From a virus, in the IMG/VR virus record IMGVR_UViG_3300044546_001769, positions 1-55,052 of that record: DNA of 55,052 nt. One strand, given 5' to 3'. Below the pieces are notes generated by a model. That model was not told where the DNA came from, searched no databases, and saw only the letters and a list, made by a program, of their open reading frames with translations. The position numbers were made by a program, and so were the translations under genes. Positions within the stretch are counted from its first letter, which is position 1. Every line of letters starts with the position of its first letter. Positions 1 to 9,214 of the stretch are shown one piece after another.

Positions 1-1211
1 CGCATGGACCACAGGGTGATGTTGGACCGCAGGGACCAACCGGCGAAACTGGAGTACAAGGTCCTGCAGGTCCACAAGGAGAAAAAGGTGATATAGGTCC
101 ACAAGGACTTCAGGGACCCGCAGGAGAAACAGGACCAACTGGACTTCAAGGTATTCAAGGCGAACAAGGTCCTCAAGGTATTCAAGGCGAACAAGGTCCA
201 GTAGGAGAAACTGGTGCCCAAGGACCTCAAGGTATTCAAGGTATCGAGGGTCCACGCGGATCTACTGGTGATGTTGGTCCGCAGGGTCCAGTAGGAGAAA
301 CTGGTGCTCAAGGACCTCAAGGACTTCAAGGTCCTGCTGGTGAACGGGGAGAACGTGGAGAAAAGGGAGAACGTGGAAATGACGGCGCCAATATTATATT
401 AAAAGGATTGGTTGCACTAATTGAAAATTTACCGCAGGACGCGAATCCAGGTGACGTGTATATTGTTCAAGAAAACAACGAAGGATATGTGTTAAATGAA
501 AACTCTCAATGGATTAATGTTGGTCCGTTAGTAGGGTCAAAAGGTGATGTTGGACCAGAAGGCGAACAGGGACCAGCCGGAGTAGATGGTTTACAAGGTC
601 CTGCAGGACCACAAGGTGTAATGGGTCCAACCGGTGAAACAGGTCCTGCTGGAGTAGAAGGTCCACAAGGACCACAGGGACCTGCCGGTGACATTGGACC
701 ACAGGGACCTGCCGGTGACATTGGACCACAGGGACCTGCCGGTGAAAAGGGTGAAAAGGGTGAAAAGGGTGATATTGGACCACAGGGACCTGCCGGCGAA
801 AAGGGTGAAAAGGGTGAAGCAGGACAACAAGGTATTCAAGGTATCGAGGGTCCACAAGGACTTCAAGGCGAACGTGGACCCGCTGGTATAGAAGGAGCCG
901 CCGGACCTCAGGGTATCCAAGGTGAACAAGGTCCAGCTGGTGATGTTGGACCAGCCGGTCCTCAAGGTATCCAAGGTGAAACTGGACCACAAGGAGAAAA
1001 AGGTGAACCTGGACCACAAGGTATCCAAGGCGAACAAGGACTAGCTGGAGAAACAGGACCAGCTGGTCCGCAAGGAGATGTTGGACCAGCTGGTCCTCAA
1101 GGATTGCAAGGAGAAAAAGGAGAACCTGGACCCGATACACAGACTGCGCTAAACGAAATACGTCAACAACTTGCTGATATTCAGGCGATTCTTAACACTA
1201 TTGTAGGTTAA
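1..1211 (+). CDS. Collagen-like tail fibre/adhesin protein, 5'-truncated by the window edge
   Basis: The frame is open from the first bases of the window, so this is the C-terminal ~400 residues of a longer protein. It is almost entirely Gly-X-Y triplets (GPQ, GEK, GPA, GIQ), which fold as a collagen triple helix and form trimeric fibre shafts. A non-collagenous insert at about 385-540 (residues [10 protein letters not shown] through [11 protein letters not shown]) interrupts the shaft; this kind of small module recurs between collagen stretches in phage fibres. The protein ends in a short predicted coiled coil ([20 protein letters not shown]), a plausible trimerisation foot. An internal ATG at 408 would begin inside the insert and leave the upstream collagen frame unexplained, so I do not take it as the start. 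Structural role is inferred from composition and from the fibre genes that follow. Confidence 0.85.
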   Translation, partial: HGPQGDVGPQGPTGETGVQGPAGPQGEKGDIGPQGLQGPAGETGPTGLQGIQGEQGPQGIQGEQGPVGETGAQGPQGIQGIEGPRGSTGDVGPQGPVGETGAQGPQGLQGPAGERGERGEKGERGNDGANIILKGLVALIENLPQDANPGDVYIVQENNEGYVLNENSQWINVGPLVGSKGDVGPEGEQGPAGVDGLQGPAGPQGVMGPTGETGPAGVEGPQGPQGPAGDIGPQGPAGDIGPQGPAGEKGEKGEKGDIGPQGPAGEKGEKGEAGQQGIQGIEGPQGLQGERGPAGIEGAAGPQGIQGEQGPAGDVGPAGPQGIQGETGPQGEKGEPGPQGIQGEQGLAGETGPAGPQGDVGPAGPQGLQGEKGEPGPDTQTALNEIRQQLADIQAILNTIVG

Positions 1212-1215
1212 ATAT

Positions 1216-1377
1216 ATGACGATATTATACCAAAATCCACAAGAATTTTCTTTAAAACTTAAAGAATTGCTTGAAGGATTTAAAAAAATAAAAGATTCAA
1301 TGCAACAATCTGGTATCGATGTTACAAATAAAACACCATCGCAATATGCAGATTTAATTAGAAATTTTCAAAAATAA
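1216..1377 (+). CDS. Small fibre-linked protein, 53 aa
   Basis: A short ORF beginning 4 bases after the collagen gene stop, translating to MTILYQNPQEFSLKL and so on. Its C-terminal part (KIKDSMQQSGIDV, then YADLIRNF) has the pattern of a helix, a Gly, then an aromatic-plus-Ile helix. The 90-aa protein at 4497 shows the same pattern after another fibre gene. Such short modules often sit beside or at the end of phage fibre proteins. No enzyme motif is visible; a role in fibre assembly or attachment is inference from position and similarity to the 4497 protein. Confidence 0.6.
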   Translation: MTILYQNPQEFSLKLKELLEGFKKIKDSMQQSGIDVTNKTPSQYADLIRNFQK

Positions 1378-1386
1378 AGGTAAAAA

Positions 1387-2661
1387 ATGACCTCTGTAAA
1401 ATATTTCACCAATGTTATGGAAGGCGCACCCCAACTAACAAACTCTTGGGGTTGTATGGTAGACTTGTTAGATGCTTGTTTAGTCAATGGCTTTAACCAA
1501 CTCCCCGTTACTTCCATAACACGTACAGGATCTGTTGCAACTGTTACAATTGATGGTACGCACAAATATCAAGTCGGACAAGTCATATTAATAGATGGTG
1601 CAAATGAAACAGAATATAATGGTGAAGTAAGAGTAGTGTATACAACGACAAATACATTCACTTTTAATATTGCTGAATCCGCACCGAACGAGGCAACAGG
1701 TTTAATTTCTGCTAAAGTTGCTCCATTAGGATTTGAAAAGGTGTATGGTGAAACTCACAAAGGCGTGTACCGTAGCAAGAACGTGCTCAGTAACCGCCCA
1801 TATCTACGTGTAGATAACTCTTGCGCTCCTGCTTACAATACAACATATGCCAAAAAGGCTAAAGTTGGTTTGGCTCAAGGTATGAGTGATATCAATACTG
1901 TAATAGGTGCTCAAGCTCCATTTGATCCGTCTAATCCAGATAAAAACTGGTCAACGACTGGTGAAGGTGGTGATGTTGTAGATGGTTGGTATAAATGGTA
2001 CTATGCTAAATCTGCTTATATGTATCAATGGAGTGGTGATTTGGGTAATAACATACAAAACTATAACCGCCCATGGGTTTTGGTTGGCGATGACCGTGGA
2101 TTTTATTTGTTTAATGAATACGGCAGTGATGGAGGCGGCAATGGACGCGGTGGTTATTGCTTTACGGACTTTGAAAGTTATCGACAAGGCGATCCATTTA
2201 ATACAATGTTGGCTGCTTCTGATTTTTATACGACTGCAAATAGCGCAAGTTCTTGGGGTGATACTAACAACCAATTTAATCGCTCACTGGACTTTACTGG
2301 CAAGATTTTGATGCGTGACCACACATTACTTGGCGGAAATCAACGAGTTGGAATAACATCACTTAATACCAACAACGGGCAAACAATCAGCGGCAGGACT
2401 ACGGGAATCCCGTTTCCTAATCCGGTGGACTACTCCTTAATTCTGCATCCAACTTATTTGATGCAAGAAGGCAACAAGGGACTGCGCGGTAAGTTACCAG
2501 GTCTCATGTGGGTGCATAACGACAATCCATTACAAGATTTGACAATCGTAGAAAACGTTGTAGGATATGCAGGTCGCAAATTCATCATGGTCAAAATGAA
2601 CTATGATAGCACAGGCGCATCAGCAACAATGGCTGTGGATATTACTGGTCCTTGGTGGTAA
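1387..2661 (+). CDS. Putative virion structural protein, 424 aa
   Basis: Preceded by AAAGGTAAAAA, an acceptable ribosome binding site, and tightly packed between fibre genes. The protein is rich in Asn, Gly, Thr and aromatic residues with alternating polar/hydrophobic stretches, typical of beta-rich virion proteins. A small beta segment around residues 40-95 (SVATVTIDGTHKYQVGQVIL) resembles beta-sandwich modules found in phage tail and fibre proteins. No catalytic motif or signal peptide is visible. Likely a fibre or baseplate-associated component; the exact role is unknown. Confidence 0.7.
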   Translation: MTSVKYFTNVMEGAPQLTNSWGCMVDLLDACLVNGFNQLPVTSITRTGSVATVTIDGTHKYQVGQVILIDGANETEYNGEVRVVYTTTNTFTFNIAESAPNEATGLISAKVAPLGFEKVYGETHKGVYRSKNVLSNRPYLRVDNSCAPAYNTTYAKKAKVGLAQGMSDINTVIGAQAPFDPSNPDKNWSTTGEGGDVVDGWYKWYYAKSAYMYQWSGDLGNNIQNYNRPWVLVGDDRGFYLFNEYGSDGGGNGRGGYCFTDFESYRQGDPFNTMLAASDFYTTANSASSWGDTNNQFNRSLDFTGKILMRDHTLLGGNQRVGITSLNTNNGQTISGRTTGIPFPNPVDYSLILHPTYLMQEGNKGLRGKLPGLMWVHNDNPLQDLTIVENVVGYAGRKFIMVKMNYDSTGASATMAVDITGPWW

Positions 2662-2682
2662 AATTACACGGCGATATCTAAA

Positions 2683-4500
2683 ATGATTTTAACCAATGTA
2701 CAACCATCGCCAAAAGACCCGCGGGATTACAAATATCCAACGGCTACACCAGCAACAACTTCTTCGCTGCCATTTTCAGTTGATCTACGTGAATTTGCGG
2801 GTGATATAGAACAACAAGGACAAACTGGTTCGTGTGTCGCAAATGCTGCAGTAAGTGCATTGGAAATATTATTAACACGACAAGGTCAATTTGAAAACTT
2901 GTCGCGACTATTTCATTATTGGAATCTACGTCAAGGTTATCCTGATCTTGCTGGTGTAGACAGTGGTTCTTATCCACGTGATGCATTTAAACTTGCAAAT
3001 CAAATTGGTATCTGCGATGAAATAACATGGCCTTTTGATGAATCAAAAGTAAATGTACAACCATCACAAGCTGCATTTGATGATGCGTCATCAGTTAAGG
3101 CTTTTGGATATTATTCTATTGCAATGGGATGGACACAAGAACACAGGGCAACATCGCTTCTTACAATTAAACAAGCAGTATCAAGCGGTTATCCTGTTTT
3201 GATTGCTGCTCATATAAACGCAGAATTTCAACAGATTTATTCAACTAATCTTGAAGGAACTCAATCACAGTTTGTTAATGCACAATTTCCAATTGGAGCA
3301 CACGCTGTCTTGGTTGTAGGTTATGCTGGAAATTCATTATTGATTGAAAACTCATGGGGTACAAGCTGGGGATGCAACGGCTATGCATTAATACCAGGTC
3401 TTGCATTAATGTTGGATACATTTGAAGCTTGGGTATGTACTGGCGTAAACGGAAATCAAATACCAAAACTTGCCAGCGCAACTCCGCTTGGCAATCCCCC
3501 AAAGTGGTGGCAAGTTGCACCTAATTTAACACCAGTTGCAGCTTGGGATGCCAAACGTGTTAATGGAGCTCAACTAATTGACGGTGTAGGTAATAACAAC
3601 ATAACAGCAACAAGTGAATTGATTAAAACAGACTTCCTATTTTTAGGTGTTGCTGGAAACAGTGACCCAATGACGTTATCGACACCTGTACCAATTCCTA
3701 GTGTAGGCGTTGTTGCTGGATTCTGGAGTCCAAAACGGCGAAACGTTCTGTTGTCAAAAGAATATGGTAACACCAGCAGTTATGCATTACATCTTTCAAG
3801 TGACGGCAATGGTTGGTATTCTAATAATGAAAGTTCTTATGAATATTACGGTCAATATGGTGAACTTGGAGAGCGTTATTTTGTTGCAATGGTAACACGT
3901 GGAGACGACTCAATTTTGTACGTTGACGGAAATTTAGTTGGCAACCCAATTAGCAGTAGCAGAACAATGAGTCATGTCGGGCTAATTGGTTATGCAACAA
4001 ATGGCAACGAGTTCAACCTTGACTCGGATGAATTTCTCCATGCTGTGGGCATTTGGTCTGGAGCGGCAACTCAAGATGATATTAAAGTAATTGAAGCAGC
4101 AGCTCGACTTGAATTAAAAGGTGCTAACATGACAAGTCGGGGCTTTGCAGCCCGAACAGGTCGAATGGAGTTCCCCATTCCTCAGCACCTTCTGCTTACG
4201 CCCGCACAACCACGATTCGTAGGTTCAACACTTACACGCCGTGATTACCAATTTGGTGGAAACGGACGAATCACGGGTACTGTAAAAGAAAAGGGCACGA
4301 CTGACCAACCGATACAACGGCGGGTGCAGCTGTATGACGAAACCAGCAAGGTAATGACCCGCGAGGCGTGGAGCAACCCTGTTACGGGCGCTTACCTTTT
4401 CGAAAACATCGACCCGTTGCTGACCTACACCATTATAAGTTATGACTACACAGGCGCGTACAAGGCTGTTGTAGCAAATGGTATAAAAGCGACAATATGA
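2683..4500 (+). CDS. Papain-like (C1) cysteine protease fused to a lectin-like and a C-terminal beta domain
   Basis: Residues 1-240 form a papain-family peptidase. QQGQTGSC carries the oxyanion Gln45 and the catalytic Cys51 (six apart, as in papain), GAHAVLVVGY carries His207, and ENSWGTSWG carries Asn223. There is no signal peptide and no recognisable inhibitory propeptide. Residues ~265-470 look like a concanavalin/LamG-type sandwich (WDAKRVNGAQLIDG, GFWSPKRRNVLLSKEY, ILYVDGNLVGNP). Residues ~520-605 (GRITGTVKEKG, GAYLFENIDPLLTYTI) resemble a carboxypeptidase-regulatory-like beta sandwich, and this part is strikingly G+C-rich: 36 of 60 bases at 4321-4380. Placed among tail-fibre genes, it is probably a virion-borne protease that binds and cuts host surface protein. 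Protease assignment is firm; virion location is inference. Confidence 0.88.
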   Translation: MILTNVQPSPKDPRDYKYPTATPATTSSLPFSVDLREFAGDIEQQGQTGSCVANAAVSALEILLTRQGQFENLSRLFHYWNLRQGYPDLAGVDSGSYPRDAFKLANQIGICDEITWPFDESKVNVQPSQAAFDDASSVKAFGYYSIAMGWTQEHRATSLLTIKQAVSSGYPVLIAAHINAEFQQIYSTNLEGTQSQFVNAQFPIGAHAVLVVGYAGNSLLIENSWGTSWGCNGYALIPGLALMLDTFEAWVCTGVNGNQIPKLASATPLGNPPKWWQVAPNLTPVAAWDAKRVNGAQLIDGVGNNNITATSELIKTDFLFLGVAGNSDPMTLSTPVPIPSVGVVAGFWSPKRRNVLLSKEYGNTSSYALHLSSDGNGWYSNNESSYEYYGQYGELGERYFVAMVTRGDDSILYVDGNLVGNPISSSRTMSHVGLIGYATNGNEFNLDSDEFLHAVGIWSGAATQDDIKVIEAAARLELKGANMTSRGFAARTGRMEFPIPQHLLLTPAQPRFVGSTLTRRDYQFGGNGRITGTVKEKGTTDQPIQRRVQLYDETSKVMTREAWSNPVTGAYLFENIDPLLTYTIISYDYTGAYKAVVANGIKATI

Positions 4501-4769
4501 CAGATTTAATTTTTTCTTCTGTTCCAAATAGCAATCATTCACCGGTCGATATTGTATTTTCTTCTGGTGAAATGTTGCAGCCAGTTGACTGGAAATTGAC
4601 TTATAATACTATTATTGATTCAACAAATGAAATAAAAACGACGTTATATAATATTGAAACAATAAAAAATAATATCAAATCAGCAATCGAATCACGCGGC
4701 GGAAATTTGACTGGAATTGATTTTAAAAACTGGTCATTGGTAATTTCAACAATAGATTTTAGCAGTTAA
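4497..4769 (+). CDS. Small fibre-linked protein, 90 aa
   Basis: Starts in an ATGA overlap with the protease gene, so it is translationally coupled. The C-terminal half (IETIKNNIKSAIESRGGNL, then FKNWSLVISTI) matches the helix, Gly, aromatic, Ile pattern seen in the 53-aa protein at 1216. The N-terminal half (IFSSVPNSNHSPVDIVFSSGEM) is unlike it. Probably a companion of the preceding or following fibre protein; no function can be assigned. Confidence 0.6.
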   Translation: MTDLIFSSVPNSNHSPVDIVFSSGEMLQPVDWKLTYNTIIDSTNEIKTTLYNIETIKNNIKSAIESRGGNLTGIDFKNWSLVISTIDFSS

Positions 4770-4776
4770 ACACAAT

Positions 4777-7700
4777 ATGGCAATAATAACACCAAACGAG
4801 CCAACCGCAAACGAGTACCAATTCACTATCGACGGACAGTCTCCAGATGTTATGACAGGTATTGGCACATTTAATGAAGTTGAAGGTACTTTCACTGGGA
4901 ACTTATGGAACAGCCTCCTCCACGTTGCCGCCGAGAGTGCTCCCGTGCAATGGTGCGGGTCTGACGCTTCTCAGGCGTGGAACTTCGCCAACGCCACCTT
5001 CTACAATGGTGCCCACTACTCCTACGTAGTGGGCGTAGAGAATATTCCCGTCACTCTTTACTCCACAGTTGTGCCTATACCGGAGCCTCCAGCATTAGTG
5101 GATAATCTTGTCTACGAAGAAATACGAGCAGGCGATGATATTAGTTTTGATCTAACACAAGACTCGCCAGTCAACCCTTACTATGACGCAACGTATGCTG
5201 CAGGGTTTGTTTTGGTTTGGAATCCCGCTACTGATGGTGATCTTGTTGAGATACGCTTGGTGAGCGAGACCAAAACATATGTGCATATAGTTGATAGTAA
5301 TGGAGAAGTTGATGATTTAAGTAATGGACCAGAAGGTAGTAATACTTTCACGATTATTAGATTCAACCCTGCAGATTATGCTGCGCCAGTAAAAATTGTT
5401 GCAAGTACATGGGATGACCGAGCAGTTGGTTCGTTCCAGTTAAATTTGACAGCACCTAACGCAGTAGTGATCACTGAGCCAGAAATATTACCAACCAATA
5501 ATAACAATTCATCTAGACAGTTTTTAGCATCTGGCGGATTTTTACAAAGAAATTTTCTCGGTAATACACAAGAAGAATCGCTGTTAAAATTAATAGATCA
5601 GTCACAAAAATGGTGTGAATGGAATAAGTTTCCACTTTATTTTGAACGTGACGATTTTTCTTTAGTTGGAAAAAACGATCAACTTCCTTATTCGAATCAG
5701 AAATTAAGAGATTTGCAGAGTACGTTGCTGCAAAATGACAGACTTGCTGTACTAAAATCAGGTTATTATTTTGAAAAAACTACTGAGCCATTTGTTATAG
5801 GAATTAGAACATGGCATGGATCATCTTCTGGCGATAATGGTGGAGGTGGTAATAACACAGGTTTTGTTTTCGACGAAGATTACGATGTACGTTTCACCGA
5901 AATGTATAAAGAAATGCAAATTGAAAACATTCCAAGTGAAATGTTTGTTGCTGCTCTGTGGCGTACAACTGAAAAAACTGTAATAGAAAGGCCAGGAATA
6001 GGGATTGCATGGATTGGAAAAAGCGATGATGACGCACAACGTCCAGGATTTGATTTAGAAAGTTATGGCGAAATACCAAACAGACAAGGCAGCGTTAGAG
6101 TAGTTAGAGCTGGCAGATCGGACATAGATCCAATTAGTCTTTTTGTTTCTCCAGAAGTATTATATGAAGATTCATTTAAGTTTTGTACTTGGCCCGTTAT
6201 TGAAATCACGTTTGGAGAAACTTGGAAATTTCCAATAAACAAACGACTTAGTCTTATAATACATAATGTTCCAGTTGGAGACAATATTGATTTGTTGACT
6301 ACAGATTTTACAACAGGAATTGTTCCAATTTTTGCGACAAACATGGATGGAGATTCTGGGTATTCTAGTCCACAACTTGAATTAACTAGAACAATAAGCG
6401 ATGATCTGTCAAGAATAGTGTTCTCGTCGTATATTCCATTTGGTGGTAGTGCAAACGCTGTATCAATATTTTTAATTTTAGAAAGAATTGATGTTAGATC
6501 GTCTGTTGACATAGTTAAGTATGTTCCTCCGCCTGGTCTTTCGATTGACGGTCTTATACCCATTGCAATAGGGTTTCTTCCTAGTGTTCTACAGTTTGAC
6601 TTTACTGGTGAGGAAAGTAATGAGTGGTCACCATACACAGGTCCGCTGTTTACTGATCCACCTCCGCATACTGAGGCTAAACGTATGGCATGGATGGATG
6701 CTGTTGATAATAATCCAGAAGGTGTATGGGTAAGTTGGATTTTATGGAGTTATTCAGGAACAGGGAATCCTCCTTACACACCGACAGTAGGTATCTATAC
6801 TGACGAAGCTAGAGAAAATCAGATTACCCATGCTGTTTATTCAGATGGAAAATTTTATACGCTGGTAGATGTTTCAACTTACACAATCCAAGGTGGTAAT
6901 ACAGGATCTGTAGGACTTATTAAGTCGTCAGGCATATGCGCTCCAATTGCAGATTTATCTGCGCACTGGAATAACGTTATATCACCAAATTGGAATGCAT
7001 ATCCAGTGTATTGCTATGGGGATATTTTTGTAATGTGGGATGGTGAGCGTCTAAATATTGATTCTGCAGACAGATGCTCAATAGTTTCTCCAGATGAAAC
7101 TGATCCGCCTCCGTCCGGCGTGAATACACTTACATTAAACGACCCAATATTAAATCTTGCAGAAGGAACAATTGGTGGTAATAACGTAATAGTTATAAAC
7201 CGAGTTCTTACTCCAAATTCTACAAACTCTGAACTTGTTATATGGGTCGTTGAAAACGAAGGTTTTGGTTGGATGAATTATGATTTTGAACTAAATGCAT
7301 ATTATGATCAAGAGATGACACGTCCAATAGATCAAAATGGGGATGGCGGTTGGTATTATAATGGCGGAAGTGAATTTTATTTGGTTTTGACCTTTACAGG
7401 AGGAGGAAATGCATTCCTTGCTAGAGTTGTAGACGATAGTTATTATGATCAAGCAGATCCTCAACAACCAGCTGATGAAAACCAAATACTTAGAGCTGGA
7501 TCAAATTTCAATTTTGATTTAACAACTGCATCTACGCTAAATCCATATCGCGAAGGCCGCTTCTCAAAAGAATTTGAACTAGTTTGGAATCCCGCGTCAG
7601 ATGGCGACATTGCACTAATTCGTCTGCTGAGTCCAACTGATGCATATTTGCAATTAGTGGATGCATCTGGTCAAATAGTAATGTCCGATGATGACAGTGA

Positions 7701-8184
7701 TGGAAGTGGTAATTCTCGATTGCAATTTTTTATTGCTTCATACGCTGCTCCGCTAAAAGTAGTTGCAACTACATATTCTGCGAATGCAACCGGCAATTTC
7801 AATATAGTTGTTGATGCTCCTAATAAAATAACAACGACTTATCACTGGTCTGTTGGAATTCCAGATTCAGATATACCAGTAAAGTCATTAGACAATGCTG
7901 TGTGTGAAGCTGCATTGATGCAATGGGTGTTTCGTACTCATGGCATCGGTGCACCAAATATTGACGGCGCGCCAAACCACCTTGACAGGGTTAGAAATAT
8001 AACACGTACACCCGATTCGCTAGTTTCATCATATACACTTCGTTTAGAAGTATGGACTGACCCTGCAGATCCAACATACGATTCTGTATATCAACGTCCT
8101 CAATATAATGGCTTTAATTATCAGTACCAACTTAGCTATTCGTTTAGCGTAAATCGTGTTGAAGGGATGATACCAGCAGTATGA
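4777..8184 (+). CDS. Large mosaic tail-fibre/adhesin protein with duplicated PPC-like domain, 1135 aa
   Basis: A multi-domain beta-rich protein. Residues ~1-105 form a distinct cassette encoded by G+C-rich DNA (40 of 60 bases at 4921-4980). Residues ~108-229 and ~901-1017 are two copies of one domain: both run RAG, then FDL, then FELVWNPA or FVLVWNPATDGD, then IRL, then DSNGEV or DASGQIV, then YAAPVK or YAAPLK, and both end in APN. The pattern resembles bacterial pre-peptidase C-terminal (PPC) beta sandwiches. A Gly/Asn linker (DNGGGGNNTG, about residue 352) separates the modules. No catalytic residues are evident. Location among fibre genes suggests a receptor-binding or decoration protein; this is inference. 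Confidence 0.78.
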   Translation: MAIITPNEPTANEYQFTIDGQSPDVMTGIGTFNEVEGTFTGNLWNSLLHVAAESAPVQWCGSDASQAWNFANATFYNGAHYSYVVGVENIPVTLYSTVVPIPEPPALVDNLVYEEIRAGDDISFDLTQDSPVNPYYDATYAAGFVLVWNPATDGDLVEIRLVSETKTYVHIVDSNGEVDDLSNGPEGSNTFTIIRFNPADYAAPVKIVASTWDDRAVGSFQLNLTAPNAVVITEPEILPTNNNNSSRQFLASGGFLQRNFLGNTQEESLLKLIDQSQKWCEWNKFPLYFERDDFSLVGKNDQLPYSNQKLRDLQSTLLQNDRLAVLKSGYYFEKTTEPFVIGIRTWHGSSSGDNGGGGNNTGFVFDEDYDVRFTEMYKEMQIENIPSEMFVAALWRTTEKTVIERPGIGIAWIGKSDDDAQRPGFDLESYGEIPNRQGSVRVVRAGRSDIDPISLFVSPEVLYEDSFKFCTWPVIEITFGETWKFPINKRLSLIIHNVPVGDNIDLLTTDFTTGIVPIFATNMDGDSGYSSPQLELTRTISDDLSRIVFSSYIPFGGSANAVSIFLILERIDVRSSVDIVKYVPPPGLSIDGLIPIAIGFLPSVLQFDFTGEESNEWSPYTGPLFTDPPPHTEAKRMAWMDAVDNNPEGVWVSWILWSYSGTGNPPYTPTVGIYTDEARENQITHAVYSDGKFYTLVDVSTYTIQGGNTGSVGLIKSSGICAPIADLSAHWNNVISPNWNAYPVYCYGDIFVMWDGERLNIDSADRCSIVSPDETDPPPSGVNTLTLNDPILNLAEGTIGGNNVIVINRVLTPNSTNSELVIWVVENEGFGWMNYDFELNAYYDQEMTRPIDQNGDGGWYYNGGSEFYLVLTFTGGGNAFLARVVDDSYYDQADPQQPADENQILRAGSNFNFDLTTASTLNPYREGRFSKEFELVWNPASDGDIALIRLLSPTDAYLQLVDASGQIVMSDDDSDGSGNSRLQFFIASYAAPLKVVATTYSANATGNFNIVVDAPNKITTTYHWSVGIPDSDIPVKSLDNAVCEAALMQWVFRTHGIGAPNIDGAPNHLDRVRNITRTPDSLVSSYTLRLEVWTDPADPTYDSVYQRPQYNGFNYQYQLSYSFSVNRVEGMIPAV
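5011..5034. repeat. Perfect 9-bp inverted repeat inside the fibre gene
   Basis: GCCCACTAC, six bases, GTAGTGGGC. It lies near the 3' edge of the G+C-rich N-terminal cassette of the 4777 gene, close to where composition drops back to the phage norm. It may be chance within coding sequence or a trace of the cassette's insertion. Confidence 0.6.
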
Positions 8185-8206
8185 TTAGAATTAAAAAGGA
8201 GTCAAC

Positions 8207-9214
8207 ATGACTTATATGGTTGCAGCTATTCTCGATAATGACGCAAGCATCAATACAATAACTACACCAAGGGGAGAAATGGGAGCATTCATTGGTGAAG
8301 GGTTGTTAAATACTGGATCATTGTCAACGACTAATTTTGACAAAACGCAAACGTATAATCTTCAACCAGACGGCTATGCTGCAATACCGGTTGGCAGCAC
8401 TATCGATGATTTTTTTCAAATTTCTAGATCGTCTAATGTTGCAATTATAAACTCTGTGTCAATAGCGGTCAACCTTGAAACGTGCGTATCTTTACTGACT
8501 GGTTGGAGATTTGGTTTTGATAGTACTACAAACAGACAACGACAGGGAATGTTTGGAACTGTACGTGTAACTAATCAAACATCAACTACTAGTTATGACC
8601 TTGCAAGCGGTTGGGAATATCCAGCGTACAATTCTAACAGCTGGGATAGAATATTTTGTCCTATTAGTGTATTTTCTGGAAATGGAAAATTTTATATTTT
8701 TTATGTTGTACTTGGAAATACTACAGTAGTTCAAGATGCGTTTAGAAGACGCGTTTGGATAGGTTTAAAGGAGTCAGATGATGGTATCGATTGGCAGAAT
8801 GTCACTGAACAAGAAATAACTCAAGATCAAGTCATTTCTCCTTTTTTACACTTTGCGATCAGTGGGACTGAAAAGTTCGCGTTTCAGTCAACAAAAAGTT
8901 GGGTTGGAGACAAATACTTTATTGGTGATATAATTTTAGGTAAGTTGATATATTCAAACAACGGTCTTAGTGAATGGACAGATCATCCAATAGGTCGTTT
9001 TAACGGTCTACATTGGTATACTGAAAATGGAGCTCCCGTGTTATGCGCAGTTCGTATTGGCGATGACGGATGCTTTGGAACAAAAATTTGCGATGTCTAT
9101 GGCAATATGCTGCCAATTAGCTGGAAAAGATCTGCAACACCATGGGATTGGTCAATTAACAGGCTAGATGCCGGATATATAGCTCCTTCAAACAAACACG
9201 GCGGACTAAAATGA
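8207..9214 (+). CDS. Putative virion/fibre protein, 335 aa
   Basis: A strong ribosome binding site (AAAAAGGAG, 6 bases before ATG) fixes the start. The protein is beta-rich with repeated aromatic strands such as WDRIFCPISVFSGNGKFYIFYVV and ESDDGIDWQNV, reminiscent of the bladed beta-propeller folds used in carbohydrate-binding fibre tips. I see no sialidase Asp-box, so enzymatic activity is not claimed. It overlaps the next gene by 4 bases, which suggests they are made in similar amounts. Confidence 0.65.
   Translation: MTYMVAAILDNDASINTITTPRGEMGAFIGEGLLNTGSLSTTNFDKTQTYNLQPDGYAAIPVGSTIDDFFQISRSSNVAIINSVSIAVNLETCVSLLTGWRFGFDSTTNRQRQGMFGTVRVTNQTSTTSYDLASGWEYPAYNSNSWDRIFCPISVFSGNGKFYIFYVVLGNTTVVQDAFRRRVWIGLKESDDGIDWQNVTEQEITQDQVISPFLHFAISGTEKFAFQSTKSWVGDKYFIGDIILGKLIYSNNGLSEWTDHPIGRFNGLHWYTENGAPVLCAVRIGDDGCFGTKICDVYGNMLPISWKRSATPWDWSINRLDAGYIAPSNKHGGLK

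Noticed and set aside
506-1140. Long minus-strand frames across the collagen-like gene
   Set aside because: They are by-products of the Gly-X-Y codon repeat; translations are low-complexity (Leu/Val/His or Pro/Cys/Gly runs) and no promoter or ribosome binding site is present.
1-1211. Collagen-like repeats as a CRISPR or DNA repeat array
   Set aside because: The periodicity is 9 bases and coding (Gly-X-Y), with no spacer structure.
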